DNA of 64,000 nucleotides from Winogradskyella algicola (GTDB taxonomy: Bacteria > Bacteroidota > Bacteroidia > Flavobacteriales > Flavobacteriaceae), in contig NZ_SZQF01000001.1 in NCBI RefSeq assembly GCF_005869935.1, positions 310,001 to 374,000 of the forward strand. Reading direction: 5' to 3'. The stretch's first letter is position 1. The number at the start of each line of letters is the position of its first letter. The position numbers were made by a program, and so were the translations under genes. This document shows, piece by piece, positions 44,913-54,031 of this stretch. The notes below the pieces were generated by a model that was given only the letters and a program-made list of their open reading frames with translations, was not told where the DNA came from and made no database searches.

Positions 44913-46110
44913 TTTGGTTATCTAATGTAAAATGTAAAATGTAAAGTGTGCCAAAGAAGAGTATTCCTCTTTGTCTCCATATAACCGACTCGGTTATAAA
45001 TAATGATATACTTATAATTATAAAGGGTAATAAGTATTTGATTTTAAATGCTCTTTTTAAAGCCAGCGTAAGACTTATAATAAACATTAGTAGTCCAACG
45101 ATACCAAGTTCTGCAAAAATCTGTAAATATTGATTATGAAAATTATAAGTATGGAACCTTATAGGCGTATTTAATCTTGCATGTATATTTTTTATTTCTT
45201 TTTTTGAAGCATCTAAGCCAACACCTAAAAAATATTTTTTTGGTGAGTTCATTATTTCATTAAAAACTCTTACCTGCAATAATCTTGCCTCTATACCTGT
45301 ATATACCCTACCTTTTTCAAACTTTTTTTCATTTAAAATCTCTGTATAAGATGTATTAAACTCAGAAACAAATCTATTTTTTATTGGGTTTGCAAAAACT
45401 AAAACGAATAACGAGGTTATGAAAATAAAACCAAGTAATAGCAATCTATGTAAATTTCTTTTAATTTTAAAAAATACCATTATGGCAGATATAAAAACCG
45501 TTGTGGTCAGTATCATTTTAGAAGAGAGAAGAATTAAAAAAAAACCTAAAACTAAAAGCTTTATCGTCTTAAGAAGTACTTTACCCTTATTATCCTGAAG
45601 CGTGTATAAAAAACAAAATGAAACCACATAAGATACATATATTGCGTTTAAATCTAAAGGTGATACCAATTCATGGTAATACAAAAATTCTTCAAATTCG
45701 TACTTATAATATCTTAAAATAGCTAGTATAATTAAGGTCGCTGCTAAGCAACACACAAAAACTGAAAACCGATTGAATATTTTTCTAACTTCTAGGGGAG
45801 ATATTTTTGGCAAAAACATACCTGAAATAGCATAAAGAAATAATGGAATTTGCCTCCCTATACCATGTATTGTTTGCGGTTTATCTACAGACCAAATCAC
45901 CGAAATAATAGAGAACAAACTAAAACACAAAAAAGGAATAATTGCTTTTTGAATATGAAATTGTTTCATCTTAACAATCCATATAATCGAGAAAGCAAAC
46001 CAAATTCCAAATGCAAGACTACTAAAAAAATAACCTAGCAGAATAGAACACAATAGAACTAATGTTAGGTAACCAAATATCGTTTCCCATATATCATTTG
46101 TTCTTCTCAT
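44887..46110 (-). CDS. O-antigen ligase/polymerase family protein (first of two)
   Basis: 407 residues, about 11-12 membrane helices, and a large periplasmic loop before the motif HNQYLQIFAELGIVGLL, which is the family signature of WaaL/Wzy. One of the two such proteins here should polymerise repeat units and the other may ligate chains to lipid A core or a carrier; sequence does not decide which. Overlaps: 17 bp with the upstream glycosyltransferase gene and 26 bp with the downstream sulfotransferase gene. Confidence 0.85.
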   Translation of the reverse strand: MRRTNDIWETIFGYLTLVLLCSILLGYFFSSLAFGIWFAFSIIWIVKMKQFHIQKAIIPFLCFSLFSIISVIWSVDKPQTIHGIGRQIPLFLYAISGMFLPKISPLEVRKIFNRFSVFVCCLAATLIILAILRYYKYEFEEFLYYHELVSPLDLNAIYVSYVVSFCFLYTLQDNKGKVLLKTIKLLVLGFFLILLSSKMILTTTVFISAIMVFFKIKRNLHRLLLLGFIFITSLFVLVFANPIKNRFVSEFNTSYTEILNEKKFEKGRVYTGIEARLLQVRVFNEIMNSPKKYFLGVGLDASKKEIKNIHARLNTPIRFHTYNFHNQYLQIFAELGIVGLLMFIISLTLALKRAFKIKYLLPFIIISISLFITESVIWRQRGILFFGTLYILHFTLDNQNESKEQLR

Positions 46111-47197
46111 TAAAACAAGTATTAAAAAACTTTAAATAACTTTCATTTATATATTCCCAGCTAAATTTTGTTTCAATTTTATTACTATTTCTTTTAATTA
46201 AATCAAGCCTATCCTTTTTGTTTTCATTTTTAATGAGCTCTGATACCTCATCGGCTGACTTAAAATAAAAAGCATCGTCTTCAAGTATAGCATAGTTAAA
46301 ATCATTGTGATGAGCTGCAATAAGAGAATGAGAACCCATTGCCTCCAATAATGAAGGATTAGTCCCTCCGACAGAGTGTCCATGAAAATATAACCTTGAG
46401 TTAAACCTTAAGTTGTCTAAAGTTTCTAAATCATAAATTGCTCCCAAAAATCGTATACCCTTATGTTTACTAAACTTCTTTTTTAAATAACTTCCAAAGG
46501 ATGTGGAATCTACGTTTCCTATTACACAAAATGGATATTCTGAATTGCTTCTTACATAGCCATCTAAAATTATTTCAATATTATTCTCGGGTTCCATCCT
46601 TGCAATGAGTAAGAAGTATTCATTGGTTGCTAAATCCTCGTATGTGAAACTAGCTTTTTCGTTTGGTATAAAAACATTAGCTCCATAAGCAATATACTCA
46701 GAGTTCTTATTATATTTTTTTTTAATATATGATTGAATTCCTATAGAGTCTGAAATTAAGTAATCACTTGTTTTAGTGGCGAGTTTTTCTGCATATAATA
46801 AAAACTTTTGTACCTTTTTAGAGTATTTACTTCTTTTCCACTCTAAACCATCCATATTCGTAATAATGGTAGGCTTTGAAGGCAACAACCAACCCCAAAT
46901 AGAACTACTTGTATAGCCTAGCTGTAAAATGATATCATAGTCCCTTTTTCGAGAATCTCTAATGCAATTGAAATCATAAATAAATTGGCCAGCTGTACCT
47001 ATCTTAGACTCTGGATCGTAAGCATGAATAATATTTACTCCTTTATAATTACCCTTTTTATATGGATGAAGATGAGAGTTGTAGACATATACATCGTGTC
47101 CTTTTTCTTTAGCATATACTGCAAAAAAATCGGCAAATTGTTCGAAACCTCCATGATGGTTAGGTATGCCCCTTGTTCCTAAAATTCCTATTTTCAT
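46094..47197 (-). CDS. DUF1972 glycosyltransferase (rhamnosyltransferase-like)
   Basis: 367 residues. The N-terminus IGILGTRGIPNHHGGFEQFADFF is the signature of the DUF1972 subset of GT4 enzymes, several of which are rhamnosyltransferases in streptococcal and Bacteroidota capsules; the donor domain has LLIARMEPENNIEIIL and SVGGTNPSLLEAMG. The local dTDP-rhamnose genes support that donor. It overlaps the neighbouring genes by 4 and 17 bp. Confidence 0.9.
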   Translation of the reverse strand: MKIGILGTRGIPNHHGGFEQFADFFAVYAKEKGHDVYVYNSHLHPYKKGNYKGVNIIHAYDPESKIGTAGQFIYDFNCIRDSRKRDYDIILQLGYTSSSIWGWLLPSKPTIITNMDGLEWKRSKYSKKVQKFLLYAEKLATKTSDYLISDSIGIQSYIKKKYNKNSEYIAYGANVFIPNEKASFTYEDLATNEYFLLIARMEPENNIEIILDGYVRSNSEYPFCVIGNVDSTSFGSYLKKKFSKHKGIRFLGAIYDLETLDNLRFNSRLYFHGHSVGGTNPSLLEAMGSHSLIAAHHNDFNYAILEDDAFYFKSADEVSELIKNENKKDRLDLIKRNSNKIETKFSWEYINESYLKFFNTCFNEKNK

Positions 47198-48480
47198 TCT
47201 ACTCTTTTCATTTTAGACTCCATACTAAATGAAGAGGTCATAGCTAACATCATGCCTAAAATTACTGGCATTATTGGTCTGAAATTATAAATACCGTTAA
47301 TTACAAGCGTGGAAAAAAGCAGATATAATCCTATACCCGAAACACTGACATAATATATATTTTGTTCAGCATTTAAAGGCTTCTTGTAAATATATGTATA
47401 CATATAAAAAATCCATAATAGTAATATCACAACTCCTGTTGACCCGGTCTTAAAAAAAATATATCCATAACCATTATGAATATGAGGAATATACTGCATT
47501 CCTTCTCTATTCAGCGGAGCTACAAAATCTAAATCTACTAATGAGCCAGCACCCATTCCAATAAAAAAGGGAATATAACTATCTTCTTCGGCCATTGTTT
47601 CAACTGCCTTTTTTACTTCATAGGCTCTCCATTTATCCCATAATTGTGTATGGTCATTTATATCAATATCAGCATTAAAAATCTCTTGAGGTGCAATTTT
47701 AAGTTTATATAAAAATGACTCTACTCCCTTAGAATCTCTTTTTATATCCATAAATTGAAGAGATACTATAAATCCTAAAATAAAAAATAAAATGCCTATA
47801 AAATATATTACTTGTTTCTTTGTTACTTGAGTAACTCTATTAAATGAAATTAAAAATAGAACAATAGCAATCATCGTTGTTCGTGAAAAATAAAATAATA
47901 TTGATAGCGTAACAACAACAATAAATAAGTTGGTAAACATTTTAGAAAATATTCTAAATTTCCTTTTTCTATAAAAAACTAAAAAAAGACTATAAATAAA
48001 TGCTTCTTCAGGGCTTCCTTTACCTCCTATTTCCCTTATTCCAGCTGTATTCCAATCATCATCTAAATTTAGATATACTTTGACAATATGTATAACTGAA
48101 ACTAAAAAACAGTAAAGCATCAACCATTTTATAATAGTGTTTTTATTACTATGGTCTGTACTTTTTATAAAATAATATCCAAAAATTATTGCAAAAATAG
48201 GTGTTGTTAAATGTACACAATCCTTTATAAAATCAACTATACTTGGGAAACGGAAAACAGAACCAACTATTGCCAATAAAAAAATTAAAATTAATGGAAA
48301 TAGTATATTAATAATTCTATTGTAAAATTTGATATGTTTTAAAAAGAAATAAAAAGACACTATAACTAAAAGCATAAAGTTAAGTTCAATAGTAAATTGA
48401 CTTATCGCAATTAAAATTAGAATCAAGAAGAGTCCTAGATTGTTGTTTCTTGATGGTATTTTAATTATCAGTTTTTCCAA
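47194..48480 (-). CDS. O-antigen ligase/polymerase family protein (second of two)
   Basis: 428 residues with about 11-12 membrane helices and the motif HIHNGYGYIFFKTGSTGVV in the late periplasmic loop region, matching the Wzy/WaaL superfamily. With the protein at 44887-46110 it gives two candidates for polymerase and ligase. It overlaps both neighbours (13 bp with the sulfotransferase gene, 4 bp with the DUF1972 gene). Confidence 0.83.
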   Translation of the reverse strand: MEKLIIKIPSRNNNLGLFLILILIAISQFTIELNFMLLVIVSFYFFLKHIKFYNRIINILFPLILIFLLAIVGSVFRFPSIVDFIKDCVHLTTPIFAIIFGYYFIKSTDHSNKNTIIKWLMLYCFLVSVIHIVKVYLNLDDDWNTAGIREIGGKGSPEEAFIYSLFLVFYRKRKFRIFSKMFTNLFIVVVTLSILFYFSRTTMIAIVLFLISFNRVTQVTKKQVIYFIGILFFILGFIVSLQFMDIKRDSKGVESFLYKLKIAPQEIFNADIDINDHTQLWDKWRAYEVKKAVETMAEEDSYIPFFIGMGAGSLVDLDFVAPLNREGMQYIPHIHNGYGYIFFKTGSTGVVILLLWIFYMYTYIYKKPLNAEQNIYYVSVSGIGLYLLFSTLVINGIYNFRPIMPVILGMMLAMTSSFSMESKMKRVE

Positions 48481-49334
48481 GCTTCAAGATTTAAGTTAAA
48501 TTTTCTTTCAAGATCATCAATTTCTTTTTTATAGTATGTTAGATATAAATTTTTTCTGGTAGTATAAGGTATTTTCTTTTTGTCCGAAGCTTTTAAGTTT
48601 AAACTTTCCAAATACTCTGCTATACGACGCTTAGTTTCCTTTGAACGTATTAAACTTCCTATAGATTTTTTGATTTTGTTGTCTTTATGTATGAACTTTT
48701 GCACTTTCTTTAACCTGGGTTCAGATGCAGGATTACTTACTTTCTCTATCTTATACTCAAAATCACTCAATCCAATAAATTTGGCAATATCAATTATGCT
48801 CTCTTTAGTTTTCTCAATGAACTCCTCAAAAAGCAATACTTTTATATTTTCCATACCAAAATATTGTTCATATGTTAAGAGTTGTTCTGAATAAAATCCT
48901 CTAGAACGGTAACTGTAATGCATTTTATCTTTCTTATTGCTTATTCTATCACTCTCTTTGTCCATTGCCTCTTCAAATGAAAGATTTTCTAATCCCCTTC
49001 TCTTTGTCATTAAATAATGGGAATATGCCCTATCTATAGGGTTTCTGAGTATAAATATAATTTTGATTCGTCCAAAAGTATCAAATATACGCTCTGCTGA
49101 TTCTATAAAATAAGAATATTCTGGATCAACTTCACCATAAAACTCATAAGGCTTAGAATGATCAAAATATTTTAAATAATGGGGGGTTCCCTTACTGTAA
49201 ATATCTTCATCACTAAAAAAATGAGTTTCTTTTTTTTCAGGTAGACACAATTGATGATGCTGCCCTAAAACATTATGCAATGTGGTTGTGCCTGCTTTTT
49301 GGACACCTACACACAGAAAATCAATTTTGTTCAT
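48468..49334 (-). CDS. PAPS-dependent sulfotransferase (heparan-sulfate type)
   Basis: 288 residues. The PAPS 5' loop is GVQKAGTTTLH (10-20) and the 3'-phosphate motif is LRNPIDRAYSHYLM (about 96-109), the pattern of heparan-sulfate N- and O-sulfotransferases; KKETHFFSD also fits that group. With the enzyme at 44085-44912 the locus has two distinct sulfotransferases, so the glycan may be sulfated at two positions. It overlaps the upstream acyltransferase gene by 14 bp. Confidence 0.92.
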   Translation of the reverse strand: MNKIDFLCVGVQKAGTTTLHNVLGQHHQLCLPEKKETHFFSDEDIYSKGTPHYLKYFDHSKPYEFYGEVDPEYSYFIESAERIFDTFGRIKIIFILRNPIDRAYSHYLMTKRRGLENLSFEEAMDKESDRISNKKDKMHYSYRSRGFYSEQLLTYEQYFGMENIKVLLFEEFIEKTKESIIDIAKFIGLSDFEYKIEKVSNPASEPRLKKVQKFIHKDNKIKKSIGSLIRSKETKRRIAEYLESLNLKASDKKKIPYTTRKNLYLTYYKKEIDDLERKFNLNLEAWKN

Positions 49335-49893
49335 CCCTATATTTTAAAATTTTTGCGGGTACGCCACCCATAATGGCATTTTTTGGCACATCTTTAGTTA
49401 CAACAGCGTTTGCTGCTATTATTGAGCCCTGCCCTACAGTAACTCCCTTAGTAATTACTGCTCCATAGCCTATCCATACATTATTTTCTATAATAACATT
49501 GCCCGTAACTATACCTTGTTGAATCATTGGTAAAGTTGGATTGTCAAATCTATGGTCTGAATCTCTTATTGATACATTTTGAGCTATCATTACATTCTTA
49601 CCTATAACTATTTTTGAGTTTACCCCAATGGTTGAAAAAGATCCAATAAAACTATTTTCACCAACCTCTAATTTACCCGAACCCTGAATTATAACATCAT
49701 GTTGAATACTAGCCCCCTGTTTTAAATAAACTTTTAGTTTTGAATTTTTAAAATTAAATGTCTTTATACTAAATCTTTTCTCTATAGAGCTTTTATTTTC
49801 AAATTTTATAATTCCTAAAAACTTAAGCCTGTAATAAATAGTATAAAATCTTTTAGACATTTTTTGTCTATATTTTTGTACAACGTATATCAT
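49321..49893 (-). CDS. hexapeptide-repeat acyltransferase
   Basis: 190 residues. The C-terminal two thirds is a left-handed beta-helix with the catalytic-type SDHRFD segment and the family end VIIENNVWIGYGAVITKGVTVGQGSIIAANAVVTKDV-type repeat followed by GVPAKILK. It resembles capsule O-acetyltransferases such as WcaF or MaT types, so the glycan may also be O-acetylated. Overlaps of 4 and 14 bp tie it to the flippase and sulfotransferase genes. Confidence 0.88.
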   Translation of the reverse strand: MIYVVQKYRQKMSKRFYTIYYRLKFLGIIKFENKSSIEKRFSIKTFNFKNSKLKVYLKQGASIQHDVIIQGSGKLEVGENSFIGSFSTIGVNSKIVIGKNVMIAQNVSIRDSDHRFDNPTLPMIQQGIVTGNVIIENNVWIGYGAVITKGVTVGQGSIIAANAVVTKDVPKNAIMGGVPAKILKYRDEQN

Positions 49894-51203
49894 ATTCTGA
49901 AAAAAGCATAAAAATCAAATTTTTGTTTCACAAAAATTAAACACATTATATTAATCATTAGATTAGACACTAGGCTGGCTATTGCAGCGCCTTCTATTCC
50001 ATATTTATTTATTAAAAAATAATTTAAAACCACATTAATTATGGCGCTTATTATTGTAAAGTTTCGAAATTGCTTCTGGTAGCTAGTCATGTTTAAAATT
50101 TGCCCCACACTACCAGACATAGCATTGAATAACATTCCCAAAGAAATAATTATCAACACCATTTCGCCTGCAATAAATTCATCACCAAATAATCTAAGTA
50201 TCGGTATTCTAAATATAATTAGAAGAAGAACAAAAGGCAAGCTCATAAACGAAATAATCTTAGTTGCCTTGTGTACTTCTTTCCTAATACCATCTAGGTT
50301 ATTTCCTTCAAAAAAAGCAGAAATTTTAGGTGCTAATACAGTATTTACGGCGGCAATAATAACTAAAACTAAACTACCTACTTTAAAAGCTACATTATAA
50401 ATACCAACATCTTCTTCTCTTACCATTGCGCCCAACATTAACACATCGGTCCAACTAGATACAAATAAAAAAGACGAACTAATCATCATTGGCGTAGAGA
50501 GTTTTAAAATTTCCTTATGGCCTATACTAATTCTTTTTTTTAAAGGAATTTTAATTAAAGATACTAGCTGAATTAAACCAAAAATACCATAAGATAAAAT
50601 ATATCCAATTATTATAAAGTATGGTGGCCATTTAAAATAATAGCAAAGTAAAACGAATAATAGAATACCTATATTGGGATATAAAAAGTAAAAATTACCA
50701 TATCGATTAAACTTTCCCTCAACAGTTAAAAAACTTGTGAATGCCTTATGAGATAAAAATAAAATAGACAGTAAACTTACCCATATTAAGTAGTTAGATA
50801 ATTCTTCTTTTTTAAATACATGAAACGTTAAACTATTTTTAAGTAAGAAAACAGTAATTGTACATAGAGATGATGAGATTAAAACTATGCCTATCGATTT
50901 TCTTAAAAAAGTAGAATGACTAATACCCTTAGAATAATGCTTAGTCATTGAGCCTAATTTAATTAAAGCAGTATCAATTCCTAAACAAAAAAAAACACCT
51001 AAAAAGCTAATCAAAACTTGACTAATAGATACTAAACCGTATACTTTAGATCCATAAAGGTTTGTAATGGCGAAAACCCAAACAAAGCTTAATGCCATAC
51101 CTATTATCCTTCTAAAAAAAACACTTCCGGAATTTTTTATTAACTTTTCTAAATCATAATTATTTAGAAATTTTTGTATTTGACTTGTTACTTTAAGTCT
51201 CAT
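49890..51203 (-). CDS. oligosaccharide flippase (Wzx)
   Basis: 437 residues with about 12 membrane helices and the MOP-family N-terminus (GSVFFRRIIGMALSFVWVFAI). It should flip the completed lipid-linked repeat unit to the periplasm before polymerisation. It is 27 bp after the small lipoprotein gene and overlaps the acyltransferase gene by 4 bp. Confidence 0.88.
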   Translation of the reverse strand: MRLKVTSQIQKFLNNYDLEKLIKNSGSVFFRRIIGMALSFVWVFAITNLYGSKVYGLVSISQVLISFLGVFFCLGIDTALIKLGSMTKHYSKGISHSTFLRKSIGIVLISSSLCTITVFLLKNSLTFHVFKKEELSNYLIWVSLLSILFLSHKAFTSFLTVEGKFNRYGNFYFLYPNIGILLFVLLCYYFKWPPYFIIIGYILSYGIFGLIQLVSLIKIPLKKRISIGHKEILKLSTPMMISSSFLFVSSWTDVLMLGAMVREEDVGIYNVAFKVGSLVLVIIAAVNTVLAPKISAFFEGNNLDGIRKEVHKATKIISFMSLPFVLLLIIFRIPILRLFGDEFIAGEMVLIIISLGMLFNAMSGSVGQILNMTSYQKQFRNFTIISAIINVVLNYFLINKYGIEGAAIASLVSNLMINIMCLIFVKQKFDFYAFFRI

Positions 51204-51230
51204 TAAAACATATTTATTTCCCAGTAATAA

Positions 51231-51788
51231 TTAAGGCAACTCTAAATATATTTTGTCTTCTAAGGTTTTTCTTGATACGAAAAACGGATCAAAAACTCCA
51301 TCTTTCTCAGCTGCAATAGCTGTAAAGCTTTCTCTATCGTAATTAACAAACTTATTAGGGTTAAAGTTCCAGAAAAAATCTTCTTTAGTGATTAATATCT
51401 CATTATCATTACAAGTGATTAAAATTTCATTAAAAACGATAGTTTGAGATTTTTCTGAATTTCCAAACTTCAAAATCAATCTTGTCGGTAAAATATCTTT
51501 ATCTATTCTAAAAGTTAAAGTTTGAAAATTTTCATTTCCTACAACAGGTATATTAACCGAGTTTTTTCTTGTTATTTTGTTTTGTCCGTCTTCTAGATAA
51601 AATAGTGTTAAATCCCCATCTTTTTTTACTGCAGCATTCATTTTTAGAGTAAAGAAACTGTTAGTATCATTACTTATATTATCTTTGGTCTCTATTAAGT
51701 CTATTGTGCTTTTTTCGGGATTTTTTCTATCATCATTACAACCTAAAAAAGCAAACGCAATAAATAAGTATATATAAAATTTATTCAT
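51231..51788 (-). CDS. hypothetical lipoprotein inside the sulfation locus
   Basis: 185 residues: signal peptide with lipobox FLGC (Cys17), a Lys/Asp/Asn-rich spacer, then a beta-rich domain with a lone C-terminal Cys in ITCNDNE. No family recognised. It sits 18 bp after cysN and 27 bp before the Wzx gene, inside the probable operon, which suggests that it has a part in handling or anchoring the sulfated glycan. Confidence 0.75.
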   Translation of the reverse strand: MNKFYIYLFIAFAFLGCNDDRKNPEKSTIDLIETKDNISNDTNSFFTLKMNAAVKKDGDLTLFYLEDGQNKITRKNSVNIPVVGNENFQTLTFRIDKDILPTRLILKFGNSEKSQTIVFNEILITCNDNEILITKEDFFWNFNPNKFVNYDRESFTAIAAEKDGVFDPFFVSRKTLEDKIYLELP

Positions 51789-51806
51789 GGTTTTTATGAG
51801 TGTTTA

Positions 51807-53060
51807 TTAAACTATCATTCCAGCAGCCACAGTCTCATTAGTAGTGTCGTCTACCAAAATAATACTTCCTGTGGTGCGATTCTCTCTATAAGGATCTATC
51901 ATTAAAGGTTTTGTAGTGCGTATTTTAACTTTAGCAATATCATTCATTGTTAAATCACCGTCCTCATTATTTCGCTCTAAGGTACTAATGTCATATTTAT
52001 AAACTACTTCTTTAATCATTGCTTTTTGATCGTTAGAAGTATGCTTGATTGTATATTTAGCTCGTGGCTTAGCTGAACTGTTATTTAACCAACAAAGCAT
52101 CACTTCAATGTCTTGAGATGGTTCTGGTTTATTATTAGTGCGAACTATCATATCCCCACGACTAATGTCTATATCGTCTTCTAAAGTTATAGAAACTGAC
52201 ATTGGTGCGTAAGCTTCTTCTAATTCTTTATCATAAAAATTGATGCTTTTTACTTTTGATGTAAACCCTGAAGGCATTACAGTAACATCGTCACCTTTTC
52301 TTAAAATACCACTTGCCACACGGCCAGCATAGCCTCTGTAATCTATGAAGCCTTCTCGTTGTGGTCTAATAACTGTTTGTACAGGAAACCTAGTATCTAC
52401 TTTATTTATATCGCTACTAATGTGCATTGTTTCTAAAGTGTGTAACATAGGAGCGCCTTGATACCAAGGCATATTTTCTGACTTGTTTACAACATTGTCT
52501 CCTAATAGTGCTGACATTGGTATAAAACGAACATCTTTTACAAGCATTTTTGAAGATACTTCTTCAAATTCTGACACAATATTATTAAATACTTCTTCTG
52601 AAAAATCAACCAAATCCATTTTGTTTACACAAACAATAATGTGTGGTATTTGCAATAAGGACGCTATAAATGCATGACGTTTAGTTTGCTCAATGACACC
52701 ATGTCGTGCATCAATTAGAATAGTCGCTACATTAGCTGTTGAAGCTCCAGTAACCATATTGCGAGTGTATTGAATATGTCCTGGTGTATCGGCAATTATA
52801 AATTTACGCTTTGGTGTTGTAAAATATCTGTAAGCAACATCAATAGTAATACCTTGCTCTCTTTCGTCTCTTAAACCGTCTGTAAACAGTGCTAAATCCA
52901 CACCTTCATGACCTTTTTTCTTACTTGTGTTTTCAATAGCTTCAAGCTGGTCTTCAAAAATAGATTTAGAATCGTATAGCAAACGCCCTATTAATGTACT
53001 TTTTCCATCATCTACACTTCCTGCAGTGGTAAAACGTAATAATTGATTGTTGTCTAACAT
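51807..53060 (-). CDS. cysN: sulfate adenylyltransferase subunit 1
   Basis: 417 residues from ATG 53060; a Met 8 codons upstream precedes the family start (LLRFTTAGSVDDGKST). GTPase of the EF-Tu type that drives ATP sulfurylase: G1 GSVDDGKST, G3 DTPGH, G4 NKMD. With CysD it makes adenylyl sulfate from sulfate and ATP. There is no fused APS kinase; cysC is separate. A probable promoter and a palindrome lie in the 65-bp gap upstream. Confidence 0.96.
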   Translation of the reverse strand: MLDNNQLLRFTTAGSVDDGKSTLIGRLLYDSKSIFEDQLEAIENTSKKKGHEGVDLALFTDGLRDEREQGITIDVAYRYFTTPKRKFIIADTPGHIQYTRNMVTGASTANVATILIDARHGVIEQTKRHAFIASLLQIPHIIVCVNKMDLVDFSEEVFNNIVSEFEEVSSKMLVKDVRFIPMSALLGDNVVNKSENMPWYQGAPMLHTLETMHISSDINKVDTRFPVQTVIRPQREGFIDYRGYAGRVASGILRKGDDVTVMPSGFTSKVKSINFYDKELEEAYAPMSVSITLEDDIDISRGDMIVRTNNKPEPSQDIEVMLCWLNNSSAKPRAKYTIKHTSNDQKAMIKEVVYKYDISTLERNNEDGDLTMNDIAKVKIRTTKPLMIDPYRENRTTGSIILVDDTTNETVAAGMIV

Positions 53061-53077
53061 GTTATTCTTTATATGAG

Positions 53078-53098
53078 ATGCCAAATATAATTTGGCAT
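53078..53098. promoter_or_regulatory. palindrome over a cysN promoter
   Basis: ATGCCAAAT (53078-53086) and ATTTGGCAT (53090-53098) are perfect 9-bp complements around ATA. The left arm contains, on the minus strand, TATATTTG (53089-53082), an exact -7 element 22 nt before the cysN ATG. It could be an operator for a regulator of sulfate activation or an mRNA hairpin. Confidence 0.6.
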
Positions 53099-53125
53099 AA
53101 CAGTTAATTTTTTATTTAATATTGA

Positions 53126-54031
53126 TTAAAAGTATCCTTGACGCTTACGGTCTTCCATAGCAGATTCTGATCGCTTATCGTCACTTCTGTTTCCTCGTTC
53201 GGTATTTCTCATACCTGCAACTTCAGCAGCAATTTTCTCTAATGTGTCGGCATCAGACTCTACACCACCAGTAATAGTAATATCACCTAACGTTCTAAAA
53301 CGTATTTTTTTAGTCACCACTTCTTCATGGTCTTCTAGTACTAAAAATTCAGAATTTGGAATCCAAGAGTCTTGTCTCCAAACTACTTCGCGTTCATGTG
53401 CAAAGTACAATGAAGGAATTGCTATATTCTCGCGTTTTATATAATTCCAAACATCCATTTCTGTCCAGTTACTTATTGGGAATGCTCTAAAGTGCTCTCC
53501 TTCAAAATGCTTTCCATTGAAGATATTCCACAGTTCTGGTCGTTGGTTTTTAGGATCCCATTGTCCAAAATCATCTCTATGAGAGAAGAAACGCTCTTTA
53601 GCTCTTGCTTTTTCTTCGTCACGACGTCCACCACCAATAGCACAATCAATCTTATTTGCCTCAATAGCATCAAGAAGTGTTGTAATTTGAAGTGCATTAC
53701 GCGTAGCATTTTTCCCTTTCTCTTCAGCAACACGACCTTCGTCAATAGATTCTTGAACAGAACCAACAATAAGCTGCGCACCTAATTCTTTAATAATATC
53801 ATCTCTAAACTGAATGGTTTCTGGGAAATTATGACCAGTGTCAACATGCATTAATGGAAATGGTATTTTTGCTGGATAGAATGCTTTTTTTGCTAAGTGT
53901 GTTATCAAAATAGAATCTTTTCCTCCTGAAAATAATATTACTGGGTTTTCAAATTGTGCCCAAACTTCACGTAAAACAAAAATTGCTTCACTCTCTAATT
54001 CATCTAAATAATTTAAATAATACTTACTCAT
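53126..54031 (-). CDS. cysD: sulfate adenylyltransferase subunit 2
   Basis: 301 residues. The PP-loop SGGKDS (35-40) marks the ATP pyrophosphatase fold, and the GGRRDEEKARAKERFFS and GNRSDDKRSESAMEDRKRQGYF segments are typical of CysD. It is the catalytic subunit of ATP sulfurylase and partner of CysN. It overlaps cysC by 4 bp. Confidence 0.97.
   Translation of the reverse strand: MSKYYLNYLDELESEAIFVLREVWAQFENPVILFSGGKDSILITHLAKKAFYPAKIPFPLMHVDTGHNFPETIQFRDDIIKELGAQLIVGSVQESIDEGRVAEEKGKNATRNALQITTLLDAIEANKIDCAIGGGRRDEEKARAKERFFSHRDDFGQWDPKNQRPELWNIFNGKHFEGEHFRAFPISNWTEMDVWNYIKRENIAIPSLYFAHEREVVWRQDSWIPNSEFLVLEDHEEVVTKKIRFRTLGDITITGGVESDADTLEKIAAEVAGMRNTERGNRSDDKRSESAMEDRKRQGYF

Noticed and set aside
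53473-53785. Overlapping frames of about 100 codons on both strands inside cysD.
   Set aside because: cysD is well conserved through this stretch; the extra frames have no recognisable features.
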